DNA from: Fibrobacter succinogenes
Lineage (GTDB): Bacteria; Fibrobacterota; Fibrobacteria; Fibrobacterales; Fibrobacteraceae
Reading direction: 5' to 3'
NCBI GenBank assembly: GCA_902776765.1
Contig: CACYRP010000003.1
Coordinates: forward strand, 1-64,000
DNA: 64,000 nucleotides
In this document: positions 35,658 to 45,115 of the stretch, in pieces
Position numbering within the stretch: the stretch's first letter is position 1
Layout: each line of letters starts with the position of its first letter
Notes under the pieces: model-generated
Databases searched by the model: none
Told to the model about the DNA's origin: nothing
The model's input: only the letters and a program-made list of their open reading frames with translations
Translations under genes and position numbers: made by a program

Positions 35658-37658
35658 TTAATGAATACCGTTGCCGTCGGCGACGTCGCAGGTCACGGCT
35701 TTGCCGTTCACTTCGAGAGCGGTTTCGCCACAGAACACAGCGCCGCCCTTTGCGGTGAGAGCAATCTTTTCGAAGTCCTTGACCTTGAGCTCGCGCGGTT
35801 CGCTCGGGGCAACACCCTTGAAGAGGGCGCGGTCACCCGGCTTGGCGTCTTCGGGGACGCTTACGAGGCGGCAAGTGTGGGCTTCGGCGTTGAGGTCGCC
35901 TGCAAAGAGCATGCCCTGGCTCATGATGCCACGGAGAGCATTTGGCTTCAAGTTTGCAAACAAGAGAATCTTACGGTTCTGGAGTTCTTCGGGCTTGTAG
36001 CTGTTTTTGAGGCCACTGCAAATGGTACGCGGTTCGCCTTCGCCAGCATCGACCTTGAGGACGTACAAACTATTTGCATCCGGATGGTCGGCGACTTCGA
36101 CAATCTGGGCCACGCGGAGGTCCATTGCTGCCGGAACGTCTGCGGCCATGAGCGGCTTGTTCTGCTTTGGCTTTTGCTGCTGTTGCGGCTGCTTCTTGAC
36201 TTCTTCTTCGATACGCGGGAAAAGCGGCTTGCCTTCGCCGAACTGTTCGCCGCCCTTGAGGATGCCCCAAACGAGGTCGTTTTGGTCGGTGAACTTGCTG
36301 CCAATCATGGCGAGACCTTCTTCGCTCTTGCCTGGGATGACCGGCCAAAGCATGCTCAAGGAAAGACGCACGGCTTCAGCAGAAACGTAAAGCACTGTGG
36401 CAAGTTCGTCCTTGAGGGCGGGATCCTTGGCGAGTTTCCACGGAGCCTTGACTTCGAGATAGCGGTTCACGCTACGGACAAGCGTCATGATTTCTTCGAC
36501 GACCTGTGAAAGCTTGACCTGCGGAATCCATTCCATCACGTTCGTGCGGACGCGGTTTGCAATGGCGATGACTTCGTTGGCTGCATCGTCGAGTGCAGCC
36601 GGAGCCGGGAGCTTGCCTTCGAAGTTCGTGAGCACCAAACGGTGAACGCGGTTCAAGACGTTTCCGAGGTCGTTGGCGAGGTCGCTGTTGATGCGGCGGA
36701 CAAAGCCGTCGTGCGTAAAGTTGGCATCTTGACCGACGACCATTTCGCGGGCGAGGAAGTAACGGAACGCGTCGATGCCGTACTTTTCCATGTAGTCCAT
36801 GGGGTTCACCACGTTGCCTGCGGACTTGCTCATCTTTTCGCCGCCGTTCACGAGCCACCAGCCGTGGGCGAGGATGTGCTGCGGGAGCGGAATGTCGAGG
36901 GGCCAAATCGGTGTGCCGTCGGCATAAGTCTTGTGGAAAGCGGTAGAAGCGCTCACGTAGTTGAGCAGTGCATCGAACCAAACGTAAGTCACGTAGTCCG
37001 GGTCGAACGGCAGCGGAATGCCCCAGCTCAAGCGAATCTTCGGGCGGCTGATGCAGAGGTCGTTCAGCGGCTGGCGCAAAAATCCGCGGATTTCGTTCCA
37101 GCGGTAGTCCGGCACAATCCAGTCTTTGTGGCTTTCCAAGAAGTCAATCAACTTCTGCTGGTAAGAACCCATCTTGAAGAAGTAGTTCTTTTCCTTGAGC
37201 CATTCTACCGGGCGGTGGCTGATGGGGTCGCACTTGTTTTCGTCCAGCTCGTCTTCGCTGAAGAATCGTTCTTCGCCGACGGAGTACCAGCCTTCGTATT
37301 CCTTGGAGTAAATTTCGCCCTTGTCCCAGAGCTTCTGCAAGCATTCCTGCACGTAAGCCTTGTGTTCCGGCATCGTGGTGCGGATGAAGAAATCATTGCT
37401 GATGTTCATCTTTTTCCAGAGGTCTTCGAAGCGGTGGTAGTATTCATCCACATGTTCTTGCGGGGTAACGCCACGCTTCGCGGCGGCGCGCTGCACCTTT
37501 TGACCGTGTTCGTCTGTGCCGGTCAAAAAGAATGTCTGGTAGCCGATAATCTTATGGAAGCGGGTAAGGATATCCGCGAGAACAGTCGTGTAGGAATGCC
37601 CGATATGCGGGGCATCATTGACGTAATAAATCGGAGTGGTAACGTAAAAATTTTTCAT
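35658..37658 (-). CDS. metG: Methionyl-tRNA synthetase with C-terminal tRNA-binding domain
   Basis: The protein has 666 residues. The class I HIGH motif is HIGHSYTT near the N-terminus and KMSKS lies in GGEKMSKSAGN. The insert region reads KCDPISHRPVEW, without the four-Cys zinc knuckle, so this is a zinc-free type. A Gln/Lys-rich linker precedes the C-terminal EMAP-like tRNA-binding domain (about 560-660; MDLRVAQIVEVADHP) used for dimerisation and tRNA affinity. The ATG at 37658 is chosen over an upstream in-frame ATG. TACATT lies 7 bases before it, so the leader is very short or absent. Confidence 0.96.
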   Translation of the reverse strand: MKNFYVTTPIYYVNDAPHIGHSYTTVLADILTRFHKIIGYQTFFLTGTDEHGQKVQRAAAKRGVTPQEHVDEYYHRFEDLWKKMNISNDFFIRTTMPEHKAYVQECLQKLWDKGEIYSKEYEGWYSVGEERFFSEDELDENKCDPISHRPVEWLKEKNYFFKMGSYQQKLIDFLESHKDWIVPDYRWNEIRGFLRQPLNDLCISRPKIRLSWGIPLPFDPDYVTYVWFDALLNYVSASTAFHKTYADGTPIWPLDIPLPQHILAHGWWLVNGGEKMSKSAGNVVNPMDYMEKYGIDAFRYFLAREMVVGQDANFTHDGFVRRINSDLANDLGNVLNRVHRLVLTNFEGKLPAPAALDDAANEVIAIANRVRTNVMEWIPQVKLSQVVEEIMTLVRSVNRYLEVKAPWKLAKDPALKDELATVLYVSAEAVRLSLSMLWPVIPGKSEEGLAMIGSKFTDQNDLVWGILKGGEQFGEGKPLFPRIEEEVKKQPQQQQKPKQNKPLMAADVPAAMDLRVAQIVEVADHPDANSLYVLKVDAGEGEPRTICSGLKNSYKPEELQNRKILLFANLKPNALRGIMSQGMLFAGDLNAEAHTCRLVSVPEDAKPGDRALFKGVAPSEPRELKVKDFEKIALTAKGGAVFCGETALEVNGKAVTCDVADGNGIH

Positions 37659-37854
37659 GGCTCCAAATGTAGTAAAAGTGTGCAAGGCGAGTAATGCGCG
37701 AAAGCTTGCTTTCGCATATTTGAGCCGTAGCCACGGACGCCTATACGAAACTTGCCACTTTAGTGGCTTAGTTGAGTTATCCTCTTTGGGGAAAAGGCGT
37801 CAAAAGTGTGCAAGTTCTTTGCTTTCTCTTTGGGAAAAATGTACATTGTTTCGT

Positions 37855-39126
37855 ATGAAACGCTTGTTAATGTTTTTTTTTAGTGTGTCGCTGCTTGCGA
37901 TGACGACTCTTGTTGCCTGTGGAGATTCGTCCTCTGCAGATTCTGATTCGTCGTCTGAATCAAACGATGCCAAGGGAAAATTTGTTGATTCCCGCGATGG
38001 TCAAACCTACAAGACCGTGACGATCGGTACGCAGACATGGATGGCTGAAAACCTTAATTTCAAAGTGGATTCTAGTTTCTGCTATCAAGATGAAGAAAAA
38101 AACTGCGACAAGTACGGTCGCTTGTATACTTTGGCAGCGGCGATAGACAGACCAGAGAGCGAGTGTGGCAGTGGCCATACATGTTCTATGCCATTAGGGA
38201 ATATTCAGGGAGTGTGCCCCGAAGGCTGGCATTTGCCTAGCGTAAAGGAATGGAACGTTTTGATTGCTGCTTTGGGAGGCGATGAAATAGCGGGTCCAAA
38301 ACTCAGGTCTACGGAGTGGAAATGCGGTGGCGGTGAATATAGGATTGCTGAGGATGGTACGAATGCTTCCGGGTTTTCGGCGCTCCCTGCCGGCTACAAG
38401 AGCTACTTCAGGTATGAGAGTGGCATCTCGTTTTTTTGGACTTCTTCCATCGGGGGAATTGATGACTACAACTACTTTGCGAGCATACGCCTGACTTGCT
38501 TTTTGCCCGACGACGTGAGTGAAGAATTCTCTCAAAAGAGCGAAGGGTTTTCTGTCCGTTGTCTCCAGGACGATGAAAATCAGAGCTCAAATGTTGACTC
38601 CACTGGTTCCGAGTCTGTAGAGGGAATTGTTGGTTCTATGACGGACTCTCGCGATGGTCAGACGTATAAGACGGTAACCATTGGTTCGCAGACGTGGATG
38701 GCTGAAAACCTTAACTACGAAGCTGATTCTAGTCTCAGCAACAACAATGAGAGTGTAGACAGTGCTAAGCATGAACGTCTTTATACTTGGGCGGCCGCTG
38801 TTGGTATGTCTGAGGAAGACTGTGGCCGTGAAAGGACATGTTATGTATTGCCTTCGGGAAATGTTCAGGGGGTATGCCCGAGCGGTTGGCACTTGCCTAG
38901 CAAGGCTGAATGGGAAACTTTGTTTGCCTCCGTTGGAGGGTCATTGACTGAAGCCAAGTCTCTAATTTCCATAGTTGGATGGAATGATGAAAGTGACGCC
39001 AATTTCTGGAGTGCAACTGAGTTTGGCAACTACAGCGCCTATCATATGGGTCAGACTAACGATGGTGTGAGACTTTATTATGGCAGTAAAAAATTCGAAT
39101 TTCCGGTTCGCTGTATCCAGGATTAG
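37855..39126 (+). CDS. Lipoprotein with two Fibrobacter major paralogous (FISUC) domains
   Basis: The protein has 423 residues. The lipoprotein signal ends TLVAC, followed by a Ser/Asp linker. Two tandem copies of the FISUC domain follow (about 43-238 and 258-423), each opening with DSRDGQTYKTVTIG-QTWMAENLN and containing GVCP-GWHLPS. This domain family is greatly expanded in Fibrobacter succinogenes and is found on secreted and surface proteins; its function is unknown. The second copy is shorter in its middle. The gene stands alone. Confidence 0.93.
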   Translation: MKRLLMFFFSVSLLAMTTLVACGDSSSADSDSSSESNDAKGKFVDSRDGQTYKTVTIGTQTWMAENLNFKVDSSFCYQDEEKNCDKYGRLYTLAAAIDRPESECGSGHTCSMPLGNIQGVCPEGWHLPSVKEWNVLIAALGGDEIAGPKLRSTEWKCGGGEYRIAEDGTNASGFSALPAGYKSYFRYESGISFFWTSSIGGIDDYNYFASIRLTCFLPDDVSEEFSQKSEGFSVRCLQDDENQSSNVDSTGSESVEGIVGSMTDSRDGQTYKTVTIGSQTWMAENLNYEADSSLSNNNESVDSAKHERLYTWAAAVGMSEEDCGRERTCYVLPSGNVQGVCPSGWHLPSKAEWETLFASVGGSLTEAKSLISIVGWNDESDANFWSATEFGNYSAYHMGQTNDGVRLYYGSKKFEFPVRCIQD

Positions 39127-39169
39127 TTGAAATATTATTAGGTAAACTTTTTTGACAGGAGAAATTTGT

Positions 39170-39691
39170 ATGTCTTTCATGGATTTGGCCAAAAATCGCT
39201 ACAGCTGCCGTGCATTTGCAGATCGTGCTGTAGAACCCGAAAAACTTATGATGGTGCTTGAGGCCGGACGCCTTTCGCCAACGGCTGTAAATGGCCAGCC
39301 GGTGATTGTCAAGGTGTTGGAATCGCCCGATTCCCTCAAGAAAATTCGTGGTCTTACCCGTATGGCCTACAACGCTCCAGTTGTGATTATGGTTTGCTAT
39401 GACGATACGAAGGTTTACACTCCGACAAATTACATGGATGATTTCAAGAGTGGCATCATGGATTCTAGTATTGTCGCGACATCGATGATGATGCAAGCGA
39501 CCGATCTCGGACTTGCAACGCTTTGGGCTCGCGGATTCAGCGCAGCTCACATTGAACATGAATTCGGATTCCCCGAAAACATCAAGCTTGCTTGCCTTTT
39601 GGATGTGGGTTATGCAGATCCTGTGGATGGATTGCCTTCTCCGCGCCATGAATTACGCAAGCCGATGAATGAGTTTGCCGAAGAAATGTAG
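39170..39691 (+). CDS. Nitroreductase family protein
   Basis: The 173-residue FMN-binding fold opens with MDLAKNRYSCRAFADRAVEP (RxSxRxF is the flavin-binding signature). A LSPTAVNGQP segment follows and the C-terminal GYADPVDGLPSPRHELRKP is the second FMN-phosphate region. It probably reduces quinones or nitroaromatics with NAD(P)H; the physiological substrate is unknown. ACAGGAG lies 8 bases before the ATG at 39170. Confidence 0.9.
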   Translation: MSFMDLAKNRYSCRAFADRAVEPEKLMMVLEAGRLSPTAVNGQPVIVKVLESPDSLKKIRGLTRMAYNAPVVIMVCYDDTKVYTPTNYMDDFKSGIMDSSIVATSMMMQATDLGLATLWARGFSAAHIEHEFGFPENIKLACLLDVGYADPVDGLPSPRHELRKPMNEFAEEM

Positions 39692-39721
39692 CGAATAGCG
39701 CTGTCTTGCTTTTTGTGGACT

Positions 39722-41305
39722 ATGGATAAGCTAAAGTACCTATTGCCTTTGGTTGTTTTTGGCGTATTTTCTTGTTCTGGAAAACAGCCGCAAGTTGAAG
39801 GCCTTGCGAATACTTTGGCTTCGCCCCGGAGCATCGTTGTCGTTTATGAAAACGATGTGCACTGCAATATGGATGGCTATGCAAAATTTGCTGGCCTTCG
39901 CGATGCAATTGCGGATACGGCTGACGTTTTGACGGTCTCGTCCGGTGATTTTTTGCAGGGCGGTGCGATGGGGAGCTTTTCGCGTGGTGGCTATGTAGTA
40001 TCCATGATGAATGCTGTCGGCTACGATGTTGTGACGCTTGGGAATCATGAATTTGATTATAAAATTCCACGCTTGATGGAACTATCGGATTCGCTGAACG
40101 CCGCAATTGTTTGTGCAAACCTTGTTCAAAAAGAAACTTCGATTCCGCTGTTCAAGCCTTATGTTTTAAAGCAGGTAGGCTCCAAGAAAATTGCGTTCGT
40201 TGGCGTGTTGACTCCGCAAACCTTAGTGGGCGAGTCTTACGCGTTCACGGATGATTCGTTAGAAACTTTGTACGATATCCCTGCGGAGAAAATTTTCAAT
40301 CTCGTGCAGATGGCGGTGAATGATGCGCGTAAAGCAGGTGCGGATTATGTGATTTTGCTTTCGCATTTGGGACTTGTGCCGCCGGTGACATCGCTTGAAG
40401 TTATTCAAAACACTTCAGGGATTGACGCCGTGCTAGATGGACATTCTCATAGCGTTGTTGAAGAAGATTTTGTTGTAAATGCTCATGGCGACAGTGTTCT
40501 TGTGTCGCAGACGGAAACGAAATTCCAGAATGTCGGAGTGCTCGATATTGCTCGCGATGGAAAATTTCATTCTCGGTTGATTCCGATGGATAGCGTTGTT
40601 GCGGTGAACCGTAAGGCCGCTGCGGTTTACGATAGCCTGCGAGCCTTGGCTGCTGTAGATTTGCAAAAGGTTGTCTCGAATACGAAATTTGAATTGACAA
40701 TCAATGGCGATGACGGAAAACGCTTGATTCGCAAAGGTGAAACGAACTTGGGCGACTTGGTGGCCGATGCCATGCGTTTTTCTGTGGGAGCGCAGATTGG
40801 AATCGAAAATGGCGGGAGTGTCCGCGTGACGATACCTGCGGGCGCAGTGAAATATCAAGACATTCTGAATGTGATGCCTTTTGCAAACGGAATGTGCTTG
40901 ATTCGTGCAACCGGGCGTCAGATCAAGGAGGCGCTTGCTCAAGGAGCTTCGAAATTGCCTGAGGAATTCGGTGGATTCTTGCACGTTTCGGGACTGCGCT
41001 ATACGGCTGTTGTTGAATCGAAAGACGGAGGCGAGGCAGCGCAAGTGCGTATTGAAAATGTACAGGTCGAGACGGAGAATGGCTTTGTCGCCATCGACGA
41101 AAATTCGCTTTACACCGTCGGCTTATCGTCTTATGTGGCGTATGAGGGCGGTGAAATTACAGCCTTCCGCGAAAGTGAAATCATCATGGATAAGGTGATG
41201 ACTGATGATGAAGCGATGGTGAAATTTTTGAAAAGTCTCGGTTCAGAAATCCCTGAGAATTATCGCAAACCCCAGGGAAGGATTGTGGTGAAATACGATA
41301 GGTAG
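39722..41305 (+). CDS. Lipoprotein 5'-nucleotidase / metallophosphoesterase (UshA-like)
   Basis: The 527-residue protein has a lipoprotein signal ending VFSC. The calcineurin-like metal site is complete: YENDVHCN, SSGDFLQGG, GNHEFDY, LLSHLG and DGHSHS. The C-terminal nucleotide-specificity domain (about 320-527) has ENGGSVR and PFANGM. It likely degrades nucleotides in the periplasm. It starts 30 bases after the nitroreductase stop on the same strand. Confidence 0.92.
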   Translation: MDKLKYLLPLVVFGVFSCSGKQPQVEGLANTLASPRSIVVVYENDVHCNMDGYAKFAGLRDAIADTADVLTVSSGDFLQGGAMGSFSRGGYVVSMMNAVGYDVVTLGNHEFDYKIPRLMELSDSLNAAIVCANLVQKETSIPLFKPYVLKQVGSKKIAFVGVLTPQTLVGESYAFTDDSLETLYDIPAEKIFNLVQMAVNDARKAGADYVILLSHLGLVPPVTSLEVIQNTSGIDAVLDGHSHSVVEEDFVVNAHGDSVLVSQTETKFQNVGVLDIARDGKFHSRLIPMDSVVAVNRKAAAVYDSLRALAAVDLQKVVSNTKFELTINGDDGKRLIRKGETNLGDLVADAMRFSVGAQIGIENGGSVRVTIPAGAVKYQDILNVMPFANGMCLIRATGRQIKEALAQGASKLPEEFGGFLHVSGLRYTAVVESKDGGEAAQVRIENVQVETENGFVAIDENSLYTVGLSSYVAYEGGEITAFRESEIIMDKVMTDDEAMVKFLKSLGSEIPENYRKPQGRIVVKYDR

Positions 41306-42167
41306 GGGGTGAATTATGGTTTATAAAGGCGGTTTCCGCATGATTCCTGCTATCGTTTGTTCAATCTAAACGTTAATCGGTATAACGGATTTTTTCGAAC
41401 GACTTTTTGCAAAAATTTGGATTTTTTCAAGGGAGTTTGGGTTGGACTTTAAAAATTTGAGACCCAAGGCCACAGAGCTTGCCGAAGTAAGGCTGAAATC
41501 TTATTTGGTCGTTTTACGCATTTTTTTGTTTTTTTTGCAATCTATCGTTTGCATTTTTTTCTTATATTACGCTTTGACATAGGGTATTGCAGAAATTTTT
41601 GGGTTCGGTTGGCGGTTGTCTTTTATGCCATTCCGGCTTCCGAACAGGAACCTGTTTCTGCAACACTCGTTTGAAGAGTTTATTAGCTCTTGTTCTCACG
41701 CTGAAATCTGCAAATTTCAAATAACCGAGGACAAGGCGAACGCTCACGTAAATGCGATTTTCGAACCGTAGCAATGCGGCTCGTTTAGGCGTATTTCGAC
41801 AAGAACAGCAACGTTCATCGTGTCATTGCGAGCCTTTCGCATGGCATCACGGATTCGTTCCGAGTGTCATTGCGAACCGAAGGCGAAGCTATCTATACGA
41901 AACTTGCTGTGTTTTCTGTCGCCCGCTTTGGGGCGTGGGTCGTTTGCATTTATCGGTTATGGGCAATGCAGAGCCTCAGCGTGATAAATTGCAGCGACCT
42001 GCGTCCTTTCTTTTTCCAAAGAAAATCGCTAGTTCGGGAATTATTTGTTCCGCCTGTAAATTTCATCGAGCAAGAGCGCAAAGTGCGTTTTGTGGCTTTG
42101 CGAAATTTGTCTGACGCCGTCGGCTTTTATCGCTTTGCTACGGATTGTGCAAAGGGCGATTTGATAG
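41306..42167. other. Long gene-free region before the defence island
   Basis: It holds a very short frame with a good ribosome site at 41316-41369 (17 codons, MVYKGGFRMIPAIVCSI), a weak CGTTA/TAACG hairpin with T6 near 41,371-41,395, the candidate structured RNA (41,575-41,760) and interspersed GTCATTGCGA repeat sequence at about 41,820-41,890. Longer frames at 41752 and 41864 lack ribosome sites and look random. Confidence 0.5.
41575..41760 (+). ncRNA. Candidate structured RNA
   Basis: GTATTGCAGAAA (41584-41595) pairs with TTTCTGCAACAC (41655-41666), 11 of 12. Nested inside are GTTCGG (41603-41608) with CCGAAC (41640-41645) and TGGC (41610-41613) with GCCA (41627-41630). Two further hairpins follow (AAGAG/CTCTT and TGAAAT/ATTTCA). 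A TATATT box lies at 41563-41568, with no good -35. It is not recognisable as tmRNA, RNase P or SRP RNA. Confidence 0.4.
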
Positions 42168-45104
42168 ATGGGTGGAACATTTGGCGTAAAAAGCAACGAA
42201 GAACAGTTGCAGGTGATTCGCACGACGGAATCTCCGCTTTTGGTTATTGCTGGCCCTGGCGCAGGCAAAACCAAGACTTTGGTGGATCGAGTATGCCATC
42301 TGATTTACGATTTGAATGTCTCCCCCGAAAATATTTTGATTGGTACTTTTACTGAGAAGGCGGCCAAAGAATTACTTTCACGAATCTCAACAGTTTCCGC
42401 CAATTATAAGGTCCAAAAAAATATTTCCGAAATCCGAGTAGGGACATTGCATTCGTTGTTCCTAGACTTTTTGGAAGAATATCGCGAATACACGGAACTT
42501 CGCCGTGGATACCGTGTTCTTGACGATTTTGAACAACAATACCTTGTTTACCGGAACGCTTCTAAATTCAATCAGGTTGAAGGACTGGTTGAAATTCTTG
42601 AAAGTGAATTTGCATATGGTTGGAAGTCTGCGAAAAAGATTTGCTACCTGGTAAACAAGGTTGCCGAGGAAAATCTGGATTTAGAAAAACTTGCTCAAAG
42701 CAAGGAATCGAATCGTCTTCTAGCTTTAGCGCAACTAGTTTCAGTATATCGAAAAATTTTGTTTGAAGAGAATGCGCTGGATTTTTCGCTGATTCAAACT
42801 AAAATGTGGGAGCTCCTTGATAATCAAGAGGTGCTCAAGGATATCCGAAAGAAAATCCATTACATCATGGTGGATGAGTATCAGGATACGAACCGAATTC
42901 AGGAACAGATTCTTTTGAAAATGGCGGTTCCCGACAATCGCATTTGTGTGGTTGGCGATGATGACCAGGCCCTTTACCGTTTCCGCGGTGCGACTGTCGA
43001 AAATATTTTGCGTTTTCGAGACAAATTCCCGGGCCTTTTCAGAAGCAAGTGTAAAAAGGTCGAGATGGATAAGAATTATCGTTCTCACCCAGACATCATC
43101 GATTTCTACAACAAATGGATGGAACGTCCGTATGATGGCGAGTGGGGCGAGTTTCGTCACAATAAGGTGGTTAAGTGTGCTGGCAAGCAGAATCGAAAGA
43201 ATTCTCCATACACAGGCGTTGTCAAATGTATGGGGCAGAATGTCGATGAATGGTGCCGCAACTTCTACAATTTTATACATAATCTTGAACTCAAGGGCTC
43301 ATTAACTGATTATAACCAAGTCGCGCTGCTCGCTTATTCCGTAAAGAATGAAAAGATTGTCGCTTTAACAAATTATTTGGAAAAACACGACATCCCTGTG
43401 TTTTCACCAAGATCGGGACAGTTCTTCAATAGAAAAGAAATACAGCTTGCTATCGGAGCCTTGCTATTCCTTTTCCCAAAATGTGAAGAGATGTATTTGG
43501 ATGACGGAAACAATGCGAAGTTCATGGAAGGAATCTGGGCATATTACGATTTATGCCTAGATGTTTTCGCAAATGAGTTAAGGAAAATGCCCCAAACGCA
43601 TAGAGAATTACAAGTTTGGGCTGTTACCAAGGCGAAGGAAATCGCCAAGGCGACAAGAAATACGGACTACTCCTTTGCGAATCTATTCTACGAAATGCTG
43701 CAGTTCCCGCTATTCGCTGATTTCTTGGATATGGAGCTTGATAGCGGTGTAAAAGACTTGCGTCCTCTCTATAATTTGGGTTTGTTTAGCCAGCTGCTTG
43801 CCCGCTTTGAAAGCATGAATGGTATCACGGGCATCTATGCCGACGAAAAAAAACGAACGCAGGAAATTCGCCGTTTGTTTAACGAGTATTTCAAGTTCCT
43901 GCACGATGGCGGGATTGCTGAATTTGAAGACTTTGACATGGTGACACCGTCGGGTTGTGTGAGTATCATGACAATCCACCAGAGCAAGGGGCTTGAATTC
44001 CCGGTGACTTGTGTTGATTCGTTGGATTGGAGTCCCCGTAAAAATTACGATGAACTTGATGTTGAAATTGCAAAATATTATCACGGAAAAGATCCGTGGG
44101 AACCTTTAGAGCGCACCAAGTTCTTTGATTTTTGGAGACTTTACTATACGGCTTTTAGCAGGGCGCAAAATTTACTGGTGTTGACCGGCATTGATAATAG
44201 TTCTGGGCGCGAAAGAGGCGAATTCAGAAGTCCTTCAAAATACTTCGCCCATGTTTATAAGGGTGTCCCTGATTTTACGAGGCTTTTTGTGGCGGGAACG
44301 CCGGACGTATCACTTGATTTAGTTAAGCCGAGTAATGTCAAACATCAGTATTCGTTTACCAGTCATGTGCTTCTCTACGAAAACTGCCCGACGCAATACA
44401 AATTCTTTAGAGAGGCGGAATTCAGCCCCGTACGCACGAACGCCATCTTGTTTGGTTCCTTGGTGCATGAGACCATCGAAGATGTTCACAGACAGGTGCT
44501 TGCAGGAAATGTCAAAAATGTGACTTCCGAAAATATGCGTGAGTGGCTGCAAGACAACTACCGTCAGATTTCCAAAGAATTGGGTGTTTATTTACGTCAG
44601 TCTTCATTGGATTCCATTTTGAATCATGTTGAAAATTATGTGGACTATGCAAGTCGCGATTGGGCGAAGGTGAAAGAAGCCGAAGTCCCCTTGACATTGC
44701 TTAAGGAAGATTACATTCTAGAAGGTCGTATTGACCTGATTCAGGGTTCCGGTGAAACATTGGAAATCCTTGATTTCAAGACGGATGTGAAGCCTGATGT
44801 CAATAATGCCAAAGACCGTGAAAAACTGAATCGTTACAAGCGGCAACTTGAAATTTACGCACACATTGTTGAAGAAAAATATGGTAAGCCAGTAAGCAAG
44901 ATGCATCTGTTCTACACAGGAACAAAGGACGGCTCGCCATACGTGACATACGATTACAGCCGTAGTTCAATAGAAAACACCATGAACGAAGTTGCCGATG
45001 TGGTGCAGAAAATTGAACGCAAGGATTTTACCCGCACTCACGAGCGCGACCCCAAGAAATGCTCGGAATGCGACTTTAGACACTATTGCAACAACCATTG
45101 TTAA
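42168..45104 (+). CDS. UvrD-type helicase fused to an AddB/Cas4-like Fe-S nuclease
   Basis: This is a 978-residue superfamily 1A helicase. Walker A is AGPGAGKT (28-35), motif II VDEYQDTN (near 235), motif III GDDDQALYRFRGA and motif VI YTAFSRAQN. The C-terminal 230 residues form a RecB-family nuclease: GRIDLIQGS, ILDFKTD near 868, a first Cys in YENCPTQYKFF and a C-terminal CSECDFRHYC cluster that would hold a 4Fe-4S centre as in AddB and Cas4. It is followed 11 bases later by a type III methyltransferase and then the restriction subunit, so it is probably an accessory of that system. The start codon choice is not strongly supported by a ribosome site. Confidence 0.88.
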   Translation: MGGTFGVKSNEEQLQVIRTTESPLLVIAGPGAGKTKTLVDRVCHLIYDLNVSPENILIGTFTEKAAKELLSRISTVSANYKVQKNISEIRVGTLHSLFLDFLEEYREYTELRRGYRVLDDFEQQYLVYRNASKFNQVEGLVEILESEFAYGWKSAKKICYLVNKVAEENLDLEKLAQSKESNRLLALAQLVSVYRKILFEENALDFSLIQTKMWELLDNQEVLKDIRKKIHYIMVDEYQDTNRIQEQILLKMAVPDNRICVVGDDDQALYRFRGATVENILRFRDKFPGLFRSKCKKVEMDKNYRSHPDIIDFYNKWMERPYDGEWGEFRHNKVVKCAGKQNRKNSPYTGVVKCMGQNVDEWCRNFYNFIHNLELKGSLTDYNQVALLAYSVKNEKIVALTNYLEKHDIPVFSPRSGQFFNRKEIQLAIGALLFLFPKCEEMYLDDGNNAKFMEGIWAYYDLCLDVFANELRKMPQTHRELQVWAVTKAKEIAKATRNTDYSFANLFYEMLQFPLFADFLDMELDSGVKDLRPLYNLGLFSQLLARFESMNGITGIYADEKKRTQEIRRLFNEYFKFLHDGGIAEFEDFDMVTPSGCVSIMTIHQSKGLEFPVTCVDSLDWSPRKNYDELDVEIAKYYHGKDPWEPLERTKFFDFWRLYYTAFSRAQNLLVLTGIDNSSGRERGEFRSPSKYFAHVYKGVPDFTRLFVAGTPDVSLDLVKPSNVKHQYSFTSHVLLYENCPTQYKFFREAEFSPVRTNAILFGSLVHETIEDVHRQVLAGNVKNVTSENMREWLQDNYRQISKELGVYLRQSSLDSILNHVENYVDYASRDWAKVKEAEVPLTLLKEDYILEGRIDLIQGSGETLEILDFKTDVKPDVNNAKDREKLNRYKRQLEIYAHIVEEKYGKPVSKMHLFYTGTKDGSPYVTYDYSRSSIENTMNEVADVVQKIERKDFTRTHERDPKKCSECDFRHYCNNHC

Positions 45105-45115
45105 AGGGATTGATT

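Noticed and set aside
41575-41760. tmRNA, RNase P or SRP RNA
   Set aside because: There is no tag frame and tRNA-like ends, no GAGGAAAGTCC core and no GGAAG-type SRP tetraloop domain.
41752-42355. Two overlapping plus-strand frames before the helicase
   Set aside because: They have no ribosome sites, odd Arg/Cys/Trp-rich composition, and one runs into the helicase gene in another frame.
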